Of a DNA stretch of 26,667 nt, positions 15,310-23,465 are shown in pieces. The stretch comes from Haloquadratum sp. J07HQX50 (GTDB lineage Archaea > Halobacteriota > Halobacteria > Halobacteriales > Haloferacaceae). The notes beneath the pieces are model-generated. The model had not been told where the DNA came from and did not search any database. It worked only from the letters and a program-made list of their open reading frames with translations. Location: assembly GCA_000416005.1 (NCBI GenBank), contig KE356562.1, forward strand, positions 913,134 to 939,800, in the 5' to 3' direction. The position numbers were made by a program, and so were the translations under genes. Position 1 is the first letter of the stretch; every line of letters begins with the position of its first letter.

Positions 15310-15891
15310 GTGGATGCGTCCATCCAAGCTGGATATCTATTGTGTGCCAGTGGCGAGTTTAAACCAGCCACGTGGGCATGGAGAACGTGTACGGGTGAGA
15401 CTCACCATGTCGAGCGCTTAATTGCGGCAGCGAAAGCATTGATGGCTGCACAAACTGGAAATTATAAGCAAGCACGCGTGCATGCACAGGCTGTCAGCAG
15501 CAGCATAACACCCCACCCTTCGCATGCCGAGGTGCTCATCTCCTATATAGAAAGATTAGCACAGGACCCGACCATCATTGAGGAAGCGTCACCACCAACA
15601 CAGTTCCCAGAGATCTCTCATTCACCTGCAAAAGTCAGATTTGACGTAATCGGGGCTGCCGCAGTGGCTGTTGCGGCAGTTCATCAGGAGATGGATTCGA
15701 CGATTATTGAAGAGGGTGTGACATACGCACAGACTGATGCACCAGAGCCACGAGGGAGCGATGGATTCGCCGGTGCGCTGTTGCGATTCGTTGAGTCACC
15801 AACTGACCGGCTAGTCATCTATCGACGTATTGAGCAAAAGGTCGATCGGCGACAGTCTGACATTGCTGATGTGAGTGAGCTGTTTGAGTAA
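15310..15891 (+). CDS. DUF309-like protein
   Basis: A 193-residue mostly helical, soluble protein. The N-terminal part reads AGYLLCASGEFKPATWAWR and then LIAAAKALMAAQTGNYKQAR. This fits the DUF309 pattern (a stretch like GEYxxAHEAWE followed by a helical repeat), a family of unknown function, though the usual acidic residues of the AHEAWE segment are replaced here by TWAWR. The start is a GTG at 15310; no in-frame ATG lies upstream near it. The stop is two bases from the convergent stop of azf (15894). The family match is moderate, and the degenerate core motif may mean loss of the ancestral activity. Confidence 0.65.
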   Translation: MDASIQAGYLLCASGEFKPATWAWRTCTGETHHVERLIAAAKALMAAQTGNYKQARVHAQAVSSSITPHPSHAEVLISYIERLAQDPTIIEEASPPTQFPEISHSPAKVRFDVIGAAAVAVAAVHQEMDSTIIEEGVTYAQTDAPEPRGSDGFAGALLRFVESPTDRLVIYRRIEQKVDRRQSDIADVSELFE

Positions 15892-15893
15892 CC

Positions 15894-16676
15894 TCAGTCA
15901 GGATACTGTTCTGCGCCGCGCCATTCTGCAGAGTTATCTTGTGGATTATATCCCAACGCGGTCCGGGCTCGCTCGATAGAATAGTACTTGCGGTCATTGT
16001 CTGAGATTCCATAGACGATTTCAAAGTCATACTCCGCTCGTATACATCGAGTGAACAGATGTGCACAGTCCCGATAAGAGAGCCACATGGCTTGACCACG
16101 CTCGTAATCGATCGGTGGGTGTCCTTTTGTGAGGTTTCCTATTCGAACATTCACAACAGAAATATCATGATGATCGTGGTAGTAGCGGCCAATAATCTCG
16201 CCAGTTGCTTTACTCACGCCATAGTGATTGGTTGGTCGGGGGAGTTCTGCGCCGGTCAGTCTGTACTGATCCTTTGGGCGATACATATCTGGTGTGCGTT
16301 CTTCAGTCTCATATGCTCCGACTGCGTGGTTTGAGGATGCAAAAATAAATTTCTCGATATCAGTCTTAACCGCTACCTCATACATCGAATGTGTGCCGTT
16401 GATATTGTTTTCTACAACTGAGTTCCACGGTGCTTCTGGGCGAGGGTCACCAGCCAAGTGAATCACCGCTTGGCAGCCCTCTACAGCCGCTGTGACAGCC
16501 TCACTATCGCGGATATCTGCAATAATAATATTCTCATCAGCGATATGATCTGGCCGGCGATCACGTGGAACAGGTTCACGATCGACTAACCGCCAATTGA
16601 ATGTCTCACCTGCATGTTGCAGAATCGCCTGTCCCACGCGCCCACTGGCGCCTGTCATCAGGACTGGCTTATCCAT
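15894..16676 (-). CDS. azf: NAD-dependent glucose-6-phosphate dehydrogenase, Azf type
   Basis: A 260-residue extended short-chain dehydrogenase. The Rossmann loop is GASGRVG (9-15), followed by Asp32 (LVDREP) after the second strand, which favours NAD over NADP. The catalytic set is Ser114/115 (FASSNHAVG), Tyr152 and Lys156 (HYGVSK). The whole sequence resembles the haloarchaeal 'archaeal Zwischenferment', shown in Haloferax volcanii (HVO_0511, Pickl and Schonheit) to oxidise glucose 6-phosphate with NAD in the oxidative pentose phosphate pathway. Other NAD-dependent epimerase/dehydratase roles, for example uronate dehydrogenase, are possible because these families are close. Length, cofactor signature and neighbourhood support Azf. 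It is divergent from the mptD-like gene, with 138 bases between their starts. Confidence 0.85.
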   Translation of the reverse strand: MDKPVLMTGASGRVGQAILQHAGETFNWRLVDREPVPRDRRPDHIADENIIIADIRDSEAVTAAVEGCQAVIHLAGDPRPEAPWNSVVENNINGTHSMYEVAVKTDIEKFIFASSNHAVGAYETEERTPDMYRPKDQYRLTGAELPRPTNHYGVSKATGEIIGRYYHDHHDISVVNVRIGNLTKGHPPIDYERGQAMWLSYRDCAHLFTRCIRAEYDFEIVYGISDNDRKYYSIERARTALGYNPQDNSAEWRGAEQYPD

Positions 16677-16814
16677 TATATCTGATAATATGCAGAGAGT
16701 GGCTAAGAAATGTGCGATTCAATCTGCATCTGCAACCTCTCATACTGGGGATTGAGTCCAATCCAGAAATAATGTCACAACAGGTAATTGGGTGCCCTCC
16801 CGGTTTATTTGTGT

Positions 16815-17192
16815 ATGAACGACCCGGATGCCAATTCGCGACCTCCGAGTGAGATTGAAACAGCCTGCTTTGAAACGGGGATTAAATTCGGCTCATTGTA
16901 TCACCAGTTTGCTGGGACACCAGTGTCGCCCGCGAGCGCTGGTTCACTTGAGGCAGCGATGGAAGATGCGATAGAGAATCAGCCATACTGTCAGGAGGTC
17001 CAAGTGCGAATACACCGAGACCGGTTAGAGCGCGCAATCGCTGCGCAATCAGTGGCATACACTGAGCTCACAGGCGAATTCTTCGATGTCGAGATGAGAA
17101 TCAATGCGGCTGATACCGATATTATTGCGATCATGGAGATGCAAGATGATTACCCACAGATGGAGATTACGTCGATTCAGCGCCCAGTCTGA
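16815..17192 (+). CDS. mptD: Archaeal-type dihydroneopterin aldolase (MptD family)
   Basis: A 125-residue protein matching the archaeal dihydroneopterin aldolase family, unrelated in sequence to bacterial FolB. The key segment is ACFETGIKFGSLYHQFAGTP (17-36), with Glu20 and His30 as candidate active-site residues, followed by LEAAMEDAIENQPY. It would cleave 7,8-dihydroneopterin to 6-hydroxymethyl-dihydropterin plus glycolaldehyde for pterin/folate synthesis. The start at 16815 (MNDPDANS) is preferred to the ATG nine codons upstream because the upstream residues (MGALPVYLC) are hydrophobic and out of family. Gene order gives no pterin partner in the window, though folate-type cofactors are needed in purine synthesis. 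Confidence 0.85.
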   Translation: MNDPDANSRPPSEIETACFETGIKFGSLYHQFAGTPVSPASAGSLEAAMEDAIENQPYCQEVQVRIHRDRLERAIAAQSVAYTELTGEFFDVEMRINAADTDIIAIMEMQDDYPQMEITSIQRPV

Positions 17193-17302
17193 CACTAAGC
17201 GCCGAGCCGCCTCAATGTGTGCACTGGCGGTCTGCCCCTTCCGTGTCAACTACTTTCACTATACGGCGTGTGTTTAACTTTTATTGAGTTGTTAGACAAT
17301 GT

Positions 17303-17704
17303 ATGAGCGGTCAGACAACTCTCGGTGATGAAGACCTATTCGGAGAAGCGGCCGAAGAGATGCGCAACGAGGTCGAAACGCATCTTGACGATGCCAGAGC
17401 AGCGTTGCCAGAGGCAGATGCCGTCTGGGATACAGATGCAGCGAATATCCTGGGCGTGCTCAATGGATTTAAATCGGCACTAGATATTGAGGATGCCGTA
17501 TCACATCTGCGACAGGCAAAAAAAACGTTCGTCATCGGCCGGGAGGCAGACGCGTTCGATGACGCTGAGTCGCTTGAATCAGCAGTTGCAGAGGTACAGG
17601 GAATTGTTGAATTGCTCGAGGAAGCGGACGAATTAGCAGGTGAGCTCAGTCGAACGGTTCCGCAACTCCGCGACCAACTCGAAGATGAAGAAGAGGAATC
17701 CTAA
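17303..17704 (+). CDS. Haloarchaeal DUF5790-like protein
   Basis: A 133-residue very acidic, all-helical protein with no cysteine and no membrane segment. It starts SGQTTLGDEDLFGEAAEEMR and contains NILGVLNGFKSAL (49-61) and a region of heptad-like spacing (about 92-128) suggesting a coiled coil. I recognise this as the haloarchaea-specific family I know as DUF5790; function unknown. The stop is 28 bases from the convergent stop of the ABC transporter gene. Confidence 0.8.
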   Translation: MSGQTTLGDEDLFGEAAEEMRNEVETHLDDARAALPEADAVWDTDAANILGVLNGFKSALDIEDAVSHLRQAKKTFVIGREADAFDDAESLESAVAEVQGIVELLEEADELAGELSRTVPQLRDQLEDEEEES

Positions 17705-17732
17705 TTTTCGAACTCTTCGTGGCTGAGTTCAA

Positions 17733-19685
17733 TTAGTCGTCATCGGCCGCATCTGAGTTGGCGATAATTTGTGCTTTGCGTTCGCTTGCTCGCTGAACAA
17801 ACTGATCAGGAAGATCGTCTATTTCACCAGCCTGGACGCCCCAGAGATGTGCATAGAGTCCTCCCTCTGCGAGCAACTTTTCATGATTTCCACGCTCGAC
17901 AATTTCACCATCATCTAGAACGACAATACGATCAGCGTCGCGAATCGTCGAAAGTCGATGTGCGATTGCAAACGTCGTTCGATCGGCCGTGAGACGGTCT
18001 AATGACCGTTGTATGAGCATCTCCGTCTCAGTATCCACGTCGGATGTTGCCTCATCGAGGATGAGAATATCCGGGTCACGAAGAATTGCACGAGCAATCG
18101 AGAGTCGCTGACGCTGTCCACCTGAGAGTTTGACTCCTCGTTCACCAATTTCGGTATCGTACCCATCAGGGAGTTTCTGGACGAACTCGTGTGCCTCTGC
18201 AGCTTTTGCTGCGTCGATAATCTCCTCACGGGACGCCCCAAACGTTCCATATCGGATGTTCTCCGCAACAGTTCCATAAAACATGAATGTGTCTTGGCTG
18301 ACGTACCCGATAGACTGTCGAAGGCTAGCAATCGTTGCCGAGCGAATATCTTTACCATCGATATTGACACTCCCCGAGTCAACGTCGTACATACGTAGTA
18401 GCAGCTTTAGAATAGTCGATTTGCCTGCTCCGGTCGGCCCAACCAGTGCAAGCGTTTCGCCACCGCCGACTTCAAAGCTGATGTTCTCCACTGTCGTCGA
18501 GTTGTCGTTGTATCCGAAGGTGACTGAATCGTATTCGACACTTCCATTTGAAACGTCCAGTGCCTCTGCATCAGGTTGTTCAGTGATCCGGGCAGGTTCA
18601 TCCATCAGTCCAAAGATACGCTCTGCGGAGGCGTAGGCACGCTGATACATATTAATAATCTGTCCGAACTGAGACATTGGCCAAATAAACCGCTGAGTGA
18701 AGAGAATGAAACCAACGAACTCACCCGGTGACAGAGAGCCACTAAAGAACAGTGGTGCAGTTTGTGTTGATTGGTACGTTAATACCCAGATACCACCCAG
18801 CAGAAACGTTGTGACGAATCCAACACCGGAGAGGATGCGGAGCGCAGGGAAGAACTTAATCCGTGTTCGAATTGCATCCCAATTTGCATCATAGTAGTCT
18901 TCTGAGGTGTCATCAACACGGTCTGACTCGAATCCTTCCGTATGTGCGGATTTAATCACCTGGATACCGCCAAGATTATTTTCTAAGCGAGAGTTGAGTT
19001 GTCCGACAGAGGAGCGTACCTCTGCGTACTTTGGTTGAATTGTCTCGACGAAGCGGTACGTAAAGTATGCAATCGCCGGAACAACACCGAGTGTCACGAG
19101 CGCCAACTGCCAGTTCCAATACAACAAAATTGCAGCAATGCCGAGCACCATCACAGCGAGACGGAAGGCTGAATTCATGCCATCATTGAGAAACCGCTCT
19201 AATCGATTGACATCATTCGAGAGAATTGACATCATCTCACCCGTCTGCTTGTCGGCAAAGAAATCCATATTTAGTCGTTGCATTTCATCATACGTGTCAG
19301 TCCGGACAGCATGCTGGACACGCTGTGCAAATGAATTCCATCCCCAGTTACGCACCCAGTGAAAGGCGGCACCGCCAAAGAATGCGAGCCCTATCAACAA
19401 AACTGAAAGATACAGTTGCCCTGTCTGTGTTGTTGGGATCCATTCTTGTGGGATTAGCCACAGTGCAAAGGGTCGCTCGTCGAAAAATATCGAATCGACA
19501 GCAATCGCTAATAATACTGGCGGGAGGAGGTCAAGAATGCGGGCTGCAATACTCGACACAATGCCCACCACAATTGCGACGATATTCTCTCGTCCATATG
19601 TGGCGAACAATCGCCGCATTGGATTTGCGACCCGCTCGCGCTGTTGTTCGAACGGATCATCGTCATCATCAAGAACTGCAGGCAT
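17733..19685 (-). CDS. ABC exporter, fused membrane and ATPase domains
   Basis: A 650-residue half-transporter of the MsbA/Sav1866 type that would dimerise and export a substrate with ATP hydrolysis. The N-terminal membrane domain (about 30-350) has six hydrophobic segments. The ATPase domain has Walker A GPTGAGKST (416-424), Q-loop Gln464, signature LSGGQ (520-524), Walker B ILILDE (540-545) and H-loop His576, all intact. The catalytic Glu545 is present. A short acidic tail ends the protein. The substrate (lipid, drug or peptide) cannot be inferred. It lies 45 bases downstream of a small conserved gene on the same strand, which itself follows a DUF192 gene by 87 bases, so a three-gene transcript is possible. 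Confidence 0.93.
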   Translation of the reverse strand: MPAVLDDDDDPFEQQRERVANPMRRLFATYGRENIVAIVVGIVSSIAARILDLLPPVLLAIAVDSIFFDERPFALWLIPQEWIPTTQTGQLYLSVLLIGLAFFGGAAFHWVRNWGWNSFAQRVQHAVRTDTYDEMQRLNMDFFADKQTGEMMSILSNDVNRLERFLNDGMNSAFRLAVMVLGIAAILLYWNWQLALVTLGVVPAIAYFTYRFVETIQPKYAEVRSSVGQLNSRLENNLGGIQVIKSAHTEGFESDRVDDTSEDYYDANWDAIRTRIKFFPALRILSGVGFVTTFLLGGIWVLTYQSTQTAPLFFSGSLSPGEFVGFILFTQRFIWPMSQFGQIINMYQRAYASAERIFGLMDEPARITEQPDAEALDVSNGSVEYDSVTFGYNDNSTTVENISFEVGGGETLALVGPTGAGKSTILKLLLRMYDVDSGSVNIDGKDIRSATIASLRQSIGYVSQDTFMFYGTVAENIRYGTFGASREEIIDAAKAAEAHEFVQKLPDGYDTEIGERGVKLSGGQRQRLSIARAILRDPDILILDEATSDVDTETEMLIQRSLDRLTADRTTFAIAHRLSTIRDADRIVVLDDGEIVERGNHEKLLAEGGLYAHLWGVQAGEIDDLPDQFVQRASERKAQIIANSDAADDD

Positions 19686-19730
19686 CGTTGTAGATTAGCG
19701 CTACGGACACAAAAGGGTTCTATTGGCGGA

Positions 19731-20000
19731 TTAGAGGTGTCGATACTCGATTTCTGGGTCAAGGCCCGCTTGCACGAGATCATCACGTATCCGCTCCCGA
19801 AGTGGGTCTGGAACAGTGTCGCGGCCGACTGGAACGGCAGTCTCACCATCGCCTTTGACCTTCCAATAAAGAACGCATTTTGAGGGCGCATAAAACTCGA
19901 TACTGTACGCATCTGTTGCACCACGATAATGAACACGGGCAGCGTATCCCTCTGTCGTCCAGTTTTCAAGCGCCCCCAACGCGACTACCGGATCCGGCAT
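19731..20000 (-). CDS. Small conserved haloarchaeal protein
   Basis: An 89-residue protein without membrane segments. The sequence alternates beta-like segments (AARVHYRGAT, YSIEFYAP, CVLYWKVKGDGETAVPVGRD) and ends in a helix, LRERIRDDLVQAGLDP. The composition and the even pattern suggest a compact fold. I believe close relatives occur throughout Halobacteria, but I cannot name a family with certainty. It sits between the DUF192 gene and the ABC exporter on the same strand. Confidence 0.75.
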   Translation of the reverse strand: MPDPVVALGALENWTTEGYAARVHYRGATDAYSIEFYAPSKCVLYWKVKGDGETAVPVGRDTVPDPLRERIRDDLVQAGLDPEIEYRHL

Positions 20001-20087
20001 ATAAATTGATGTGTGTCTCGGCGAAAATGCCTATTGGTCTCATCGTTTCAATAGGGTGTGTGCCGATTGAAAAAGGACATGTGCAAA

Positions 20088-20612
20088 TCACTCAGCCTGC
20101 ACTGATGCTGGAATTTTCACTTCGTCACCAACGCTGATATTATGACTATCCGTATATCGATACGATAACTCAAGTACATACTGCCCACGGCCTTCGTATC
20201 TCGGTGAAGATTCATTTGCTGGCGGCACCGGTGCATGATGAATCTGTGTGACTGTTCCGTCAGCATTGACGAACACAATATCAATTGGAAAGGACATATT
20301 TCGCATCACGTACTGGTAAGATCCGGGCTGTGAGTGCACGAACAACATTCCACTATCTGGTGGCAACGAGTCGGTGTTACTCAAGCCAGTATATCGTTTT
20401 TGATCAGTATCGGCTATCCGCACATCAACACTGGCAAGCGTTGTCGCAGTAGTTTCGTTTAGGATGTCTACTTGCGTTCGATCGTATGACAATTCGTCTG
20501 GAGCGGAGGTGGGAGAGGGAGATAGCAAAGAGAACGACGGGGAATACAGTGTAACACCCACAACGATGAGCGCCGAGAGAACAGTGAGTGACAAGACGAT
20601 GCGAGTTTGCAT
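20088..20612 (-). CDS. DUF192 protein with N-terminal membrane anchor
   Basis: A 174-residue protein with an N-terminal hydrophobic segment (MQTRIVLSLTVLSALIVVGV) acting as anchor or signal. A Ser/Pro linker and a DUF192 domain follow. The domain shows RYTGLSNTDSLPPDSGMLF, YQYVMRNMSFPIDIVFV and YVLELSYRYTD, the usual family blocks. DUF192 proteins are small beta-barrel-like domains, mostly extracytoplasmic, of unknown biochemical function. I choose the ATG at 20612, directly before the hydrophobic segment, over the one eight codons upstream. Confidence 0.88.
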   Translation of the reverse strand: MQTRIVLSLTVLSALIVVGVTLYSPSFSLLSPSPTSAPDELSYDRTQVDILNETTATTLASVDVRIADTDQKRYTGLSNTDSLPPDSGMLFVHSQPGSYQYVMRNMSFPIDIVFVNADGTVTQIHHAPVPPANESSPRYEGRGQYVLELSYRYTDSHNISVGDEVKIPASVQAE

Positions 20613-20714
20613 ACTAAATGCAGACACTACGATCATATTTGCGTATATCGACCTAAGAATTCCGTTCTCAAAAAGTGGAAACGATTATACCGCTGTACCG
20701 GTGAACTCTATTGT

Positions 20715-20787
20715 GGGCTTGTGGTCTAGTGGTTATGACGCTTCCCTTACAAGGAAGAGGCCGGCGGTTCGAGTCCGCCCGAGCCCA
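20715..20787 (+). tRNA. tRNA-Val (UAC)
   Basis: A 73-nt cloverleaf with acceptor GGGCTTG/CGAGCCC (one G-U pair), discriminator A73, anticodon stem CTTCC/GGAAG with loop CTTACAA (anticodon UAC, Val) and T-arm loop TTCGAGT. No intron and no encoded CCA. An AT-rich ttatac about 25 bases upstream (20690-20695) is a plausible promoter element. The gene runs divergently from the DUF192 gene. Confidence 0.96.
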
Positions 20788-21143
20788 TTTTTATCTGAGG
20801 TGGTTGAGTTAATCTGTCTGCTCGCGCGAGTGTGCAGGCAATTGTTCGGTTCTCGTATGCTCAAAAGACATCTATCCAGATTGACTCCTGTGCGATGGCA
20901 TATATCTGTGGCTCGAAGATCTTACTCTGGTTATAATTAGCTATGTTATCTCGCCTCAAGCTATGAAACTATCGCAAATTAGTCGTTGAAAACACAGGCG
21001 TGGTATTCCGTCTGGAGCCTGTCATCATACTATCAGTGATTGTAGCTCAAGTACTGAAATGTAAAGAGTGACTGAATTACACAATCGTGCGATTAGCTAT
21101 TTCGAAATACTTTTTCACAGCCTACACATACCTTAGCTCGGAA
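20788..21143. other. Intergenic region between tRNA-Val and tRNA-Phe
   Basis: These 356 bases hold no recognisable gene. A T-run directly after tRNA-Val (20787-20792) may act as its terminator, and gaaatactttttc (21103-21115) is a candidate promoter region for tRNA-Phe. Confidence 0.4.
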
Positions 21144-21217
21144 GCCGCCTTAGCTCAGGCTGGGAGAGCACTCGACTGAAGATCGAGCTGTCCCCGGTTC
21201 AAATCCGGGAGGCGGCA
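21144..21217 (+). tRNA. tRNA-Phe (GAA)
   Basis: A 74-nt cloverleaf with acceptor GCCGCCT/AGGCGGC, discriminator A73, D-arm TAGCTCAGGCTGGGAGAGCA, anticodon stem CTCGA/TCGAG with loop CTGAAGA (anticodon GAA, Phe) and T-arm CCCGGTTCAAATCCGGG. No intron and no encoded CCA. It stands about 190 bases upstream of the NAD kinase fusion gene. Confidence 0.97.
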
Positions 21218-21410
21218 TCTTTGTCACTACTTAAACCAGGATTATCGCAGTCAGTATATCTGAATCTGGTTCCGTAATAATATCATCCAGTCCATTCGGT
21301 AGTGCTTCATGCTCTCTGCTCATGAAGCAGGTGTCGAACGCTCTCGAAACAGTCCCTCTTGACGGGAGATATTCAATGGAGTTAACGGCGCATGAACTCT
21401 CATTATTTTT

Positions 21411-23105
21411 ATGCACGGTAGACGCCTTGCTACGCTCGATGAGATTATTGGATTGGCAGCACCAGACAGTGATGACATCGTTGATATTGTCAAATCATGG
21501 GCTAAGTCAAATGATATTGGGGTGACCGTTCTCGATGTTGGGACTGACATTACTGATGATCATATCGAACGAGAGAAAACGACACTCGGAATCTCCATCG
21601 GAGGTGATGGGACGTTTCTCGAAGCTGCCCGGTCGCTTGCTCCATTCCAGATCCCATTGATGGGAGTCAACTCAGGGACATTAGCATTCTTAGCCCGCGT
21701 CGAACCGATGGACGTGAAAGATGCACTCACTGCGGTCTACCGCGGGCGAGCCTCAGTGAATGCAAGACAACAGTATGAGGTCACTGCTGGGGACATTGAG
21801 ACGACTGGTATCAATGAGATGTTTCTCCAAAAGCACCCGCCAGAGGACCGCTATGGAACCAAAGTTGGATCGCTTCACGTCTTTGTTGATGAGGAGTACG
21901 TTGGTGAGTACTTTGGGAGCGGATTAATTATTTCAACTCCAACTGGAAGCACTGGACGGGCATACTCAAATCACGGTCCAGTTCATTATCCGCAGAATAA
22001 TCGAACACTCCAGATCATTCCACACGAAACCATCAGCGCAGCAGTCGACCCAATAGTCGTCAGTCAAGACTCACAAATCGATATCGTTCTGGATGCCGAC
22101 TTTGACATAGATGTCGATGGGGGACGGCAGTTCGAGCGACTTGAAGCAGATACTGTCGTCCGTATTACGGGGGCAAACCAACCTGTCCAGACAGTTCGTA
22201 CCGAGTATGATGATGCGTTCATCACCGCACTGGTCGACAAGCTTGACTGGGGACTTCGGACCGTCGATGATAATGGCCCGCAGTCAGCGCTTGAGAGCCG
22301 CCCATCATCATCAAATTTCGAAGAACGTGCTGCACGTGTCGCAAGAGAGGCCGCTCGGTCTGCAGGCGAGCCGCTCCGAGAACTCCACGGGCAGGTTGAA
22401 AATGTTGAGTACAAAACTGACAAGTCAGATATCGTCACTGAGGCCGACTATCAGGCAAATTATATTATACAGACAGCCATCAACAGCGAGTTTCCTGAGC
22501 ATATTGTCCAGTCTGAAGAAAACGATCAAATCGTGTCCGAAGATGGATATAGCTGGATCGTTGATCCGCTTGATGGGACCGGTAACTTTGCGCACGGAAA
22601 CCCAAACTACTCGATTTCAATCGCGCTGCTAAAGGACAGAAAGCCAGTTCTCGGTGTTGTTTATGCACCAGAATCTGAGGAGATGTTCTACGCTATTGAC
22701 GGCGAGGGTGCATATCAAAATGGGCATGAGATACAGCCAACGTCTAGAGACCGGTTAGATGAGAGTATGTTGTTGTCTGGGTACGACCCTAACGGAGAGT
22801 TTCTGCAAGCGTTTTATCACGAAACTCAAGGCGTTCGTCGGTTGGGAAGTGCGGCGCTCAATCTTGCCTATGTTGCTGCTGGGAGCGCTGACGCAGTCTG
22901 GGAACACGATACCCATCCATGGGACGTCGCAGCGGGACTTTGTATTCTGCAGGAGGTTGGCGGGGAAGCAACAGATCAGTATGGATCGTCATACGAATTG
23001 AGTTTTGATGCCACAGATCAGCGAAATCCTCTACTTGCCAGTAACGGCTCGGTACATCAACCGCTTGTTTCGCATATTGAGAGAACAAGTTCGATGAACG
23101 AGTAA
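21411..23105 (+). CDS. Bifunctional NAD kinase / IMPase-type phosphatase fusion
   Basis: A 564-residue fusion. The N-terminal half (about 1-280) is an NAD kinase: GGDGTFLEA (64-72) binds ATP/NAD phosphates, with Asp66 as catalytic base, INEMFLQ at 134-140 and ISTPTGSTGRAYS (174-186). The C-terminal half (about 300-555) is an inositol-monophosphatase-fold phosphatase: EE (369-370), DPLDGTGNFAHG (385-396) with metal ligands Asp385 and Asp388, and HPWDVAAG with Asp505. Both active sites are complete. The phosphatase is likely to act on NADP, or on inositol phosphate or fructose bisphosphate. A NADP phosphatase/NAD kinase fusion (MJ0917) is known in Methanocaldococcus, but as I recall with the phosphatase first. 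The start at 21411 gives a short N-terminus; a TTATTTTT run lies immediately upstream. Confidence 0.93.
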   Translation: MHGRRLATLDEIIGLAAPDSDDIVDIVKSWAKSNDIGVTVLDVGTDITDDHIEREKTTLGISIGGDGTFLEAARSLAPFQIPLMGVNSGTLAFLARVEPMDVKDALTAVYRGRASVNARQQYEVTAGDIETTGINEMFLQKHPPEDRYGTKVGSLHVFVDEEYVGEYFGSGLIISTPTGSTGRAYSNHGPVHYPQNNRTLQIIPHETISAAVDPIVVSQDSQIDIVLDADFDIDVDGGRQFERLEADTVVRITGANQPVQTVRTEYDDAFITALVDKLDWGLRTVDDNGPQSALESRPSSSNFEERAARVAREAARSAGEPLRELHGQVENVEYKTDKSDIVTEADYQANYIIQTAINSEFPEHIVQSEENDQIVSEDGYSWIVDPLDGTGNFAHGNPNYSISIALLKDRKPVLGVVYAPESEEMFYAIDGEGAYQNGHEIQPTSRDRLDESMLLSGYDPNGEFLQAFYHETQGVRRLGSAALNLAYVAAGSADAVWEHDTHPWDVAAGLCILQEVGGEATDQYGSSYELSFDATDQRNPLLASNGSVHQPLVSHIERTSSMNE

Positions 23106-23465
23106 CGTCACCAGCAGTGACTGTGAGGAATCAAGACAAAATTGTGTGATTCTTCCGGTAGATACAATCGCCATGCCATAGTCAGAAAGGCATTTTTCGG
23201 CCTTGGTCGTTCATTGATCTATTTGTCCGCCTCTGATGATAATCTGTGCTTCTCAAGCATCTGCGACAGACGCTTGCTGGAGCGATTTGACCCACAAAGG
23301 TTAGTCGCGACTTCATTCAGCTCCTTATATCCGTTCGGATTTCACTTCGTTGCCATTGCATCGAATCATGAACCAGAGGAGACTGGCTAAGCTCTCTTTG
23401 AGGCGCACATCTGGGTGGTGGAGTCATGCTGCAAGACGCGCTCAAAATGTTGGCACTGGCTCACT
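23106..23465. other. Intergenic region between the NADK fusion and purT
   Basis: These 360 bases separate two convergent genes. A plus-strand frame of 82 codons (23142-23390) and its opposite-strand frames do not look like protein and match nothing I know. I see no hairpin, tRNA or repeat. Confidence 0.45.

Noticed and set aside
20464..20940. Plus-strand ORF of 158 codons
   Set aside because: It is antisense to the DUF192 gene and then runs through tRNA-Val, so it is not a gene.
22111..22632. Plus-strand ORF of 173 codons in another frame
   Set aside because: Shadow of the NAD kinase fusion gene, which has clear motifs in its own frame.
23142..23390. Plus-strand ORF of 82 codons between convergent genes
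   Set aside because: Composition is not acidic, no start signal is visible and no family is recognised; treated as intergenic.
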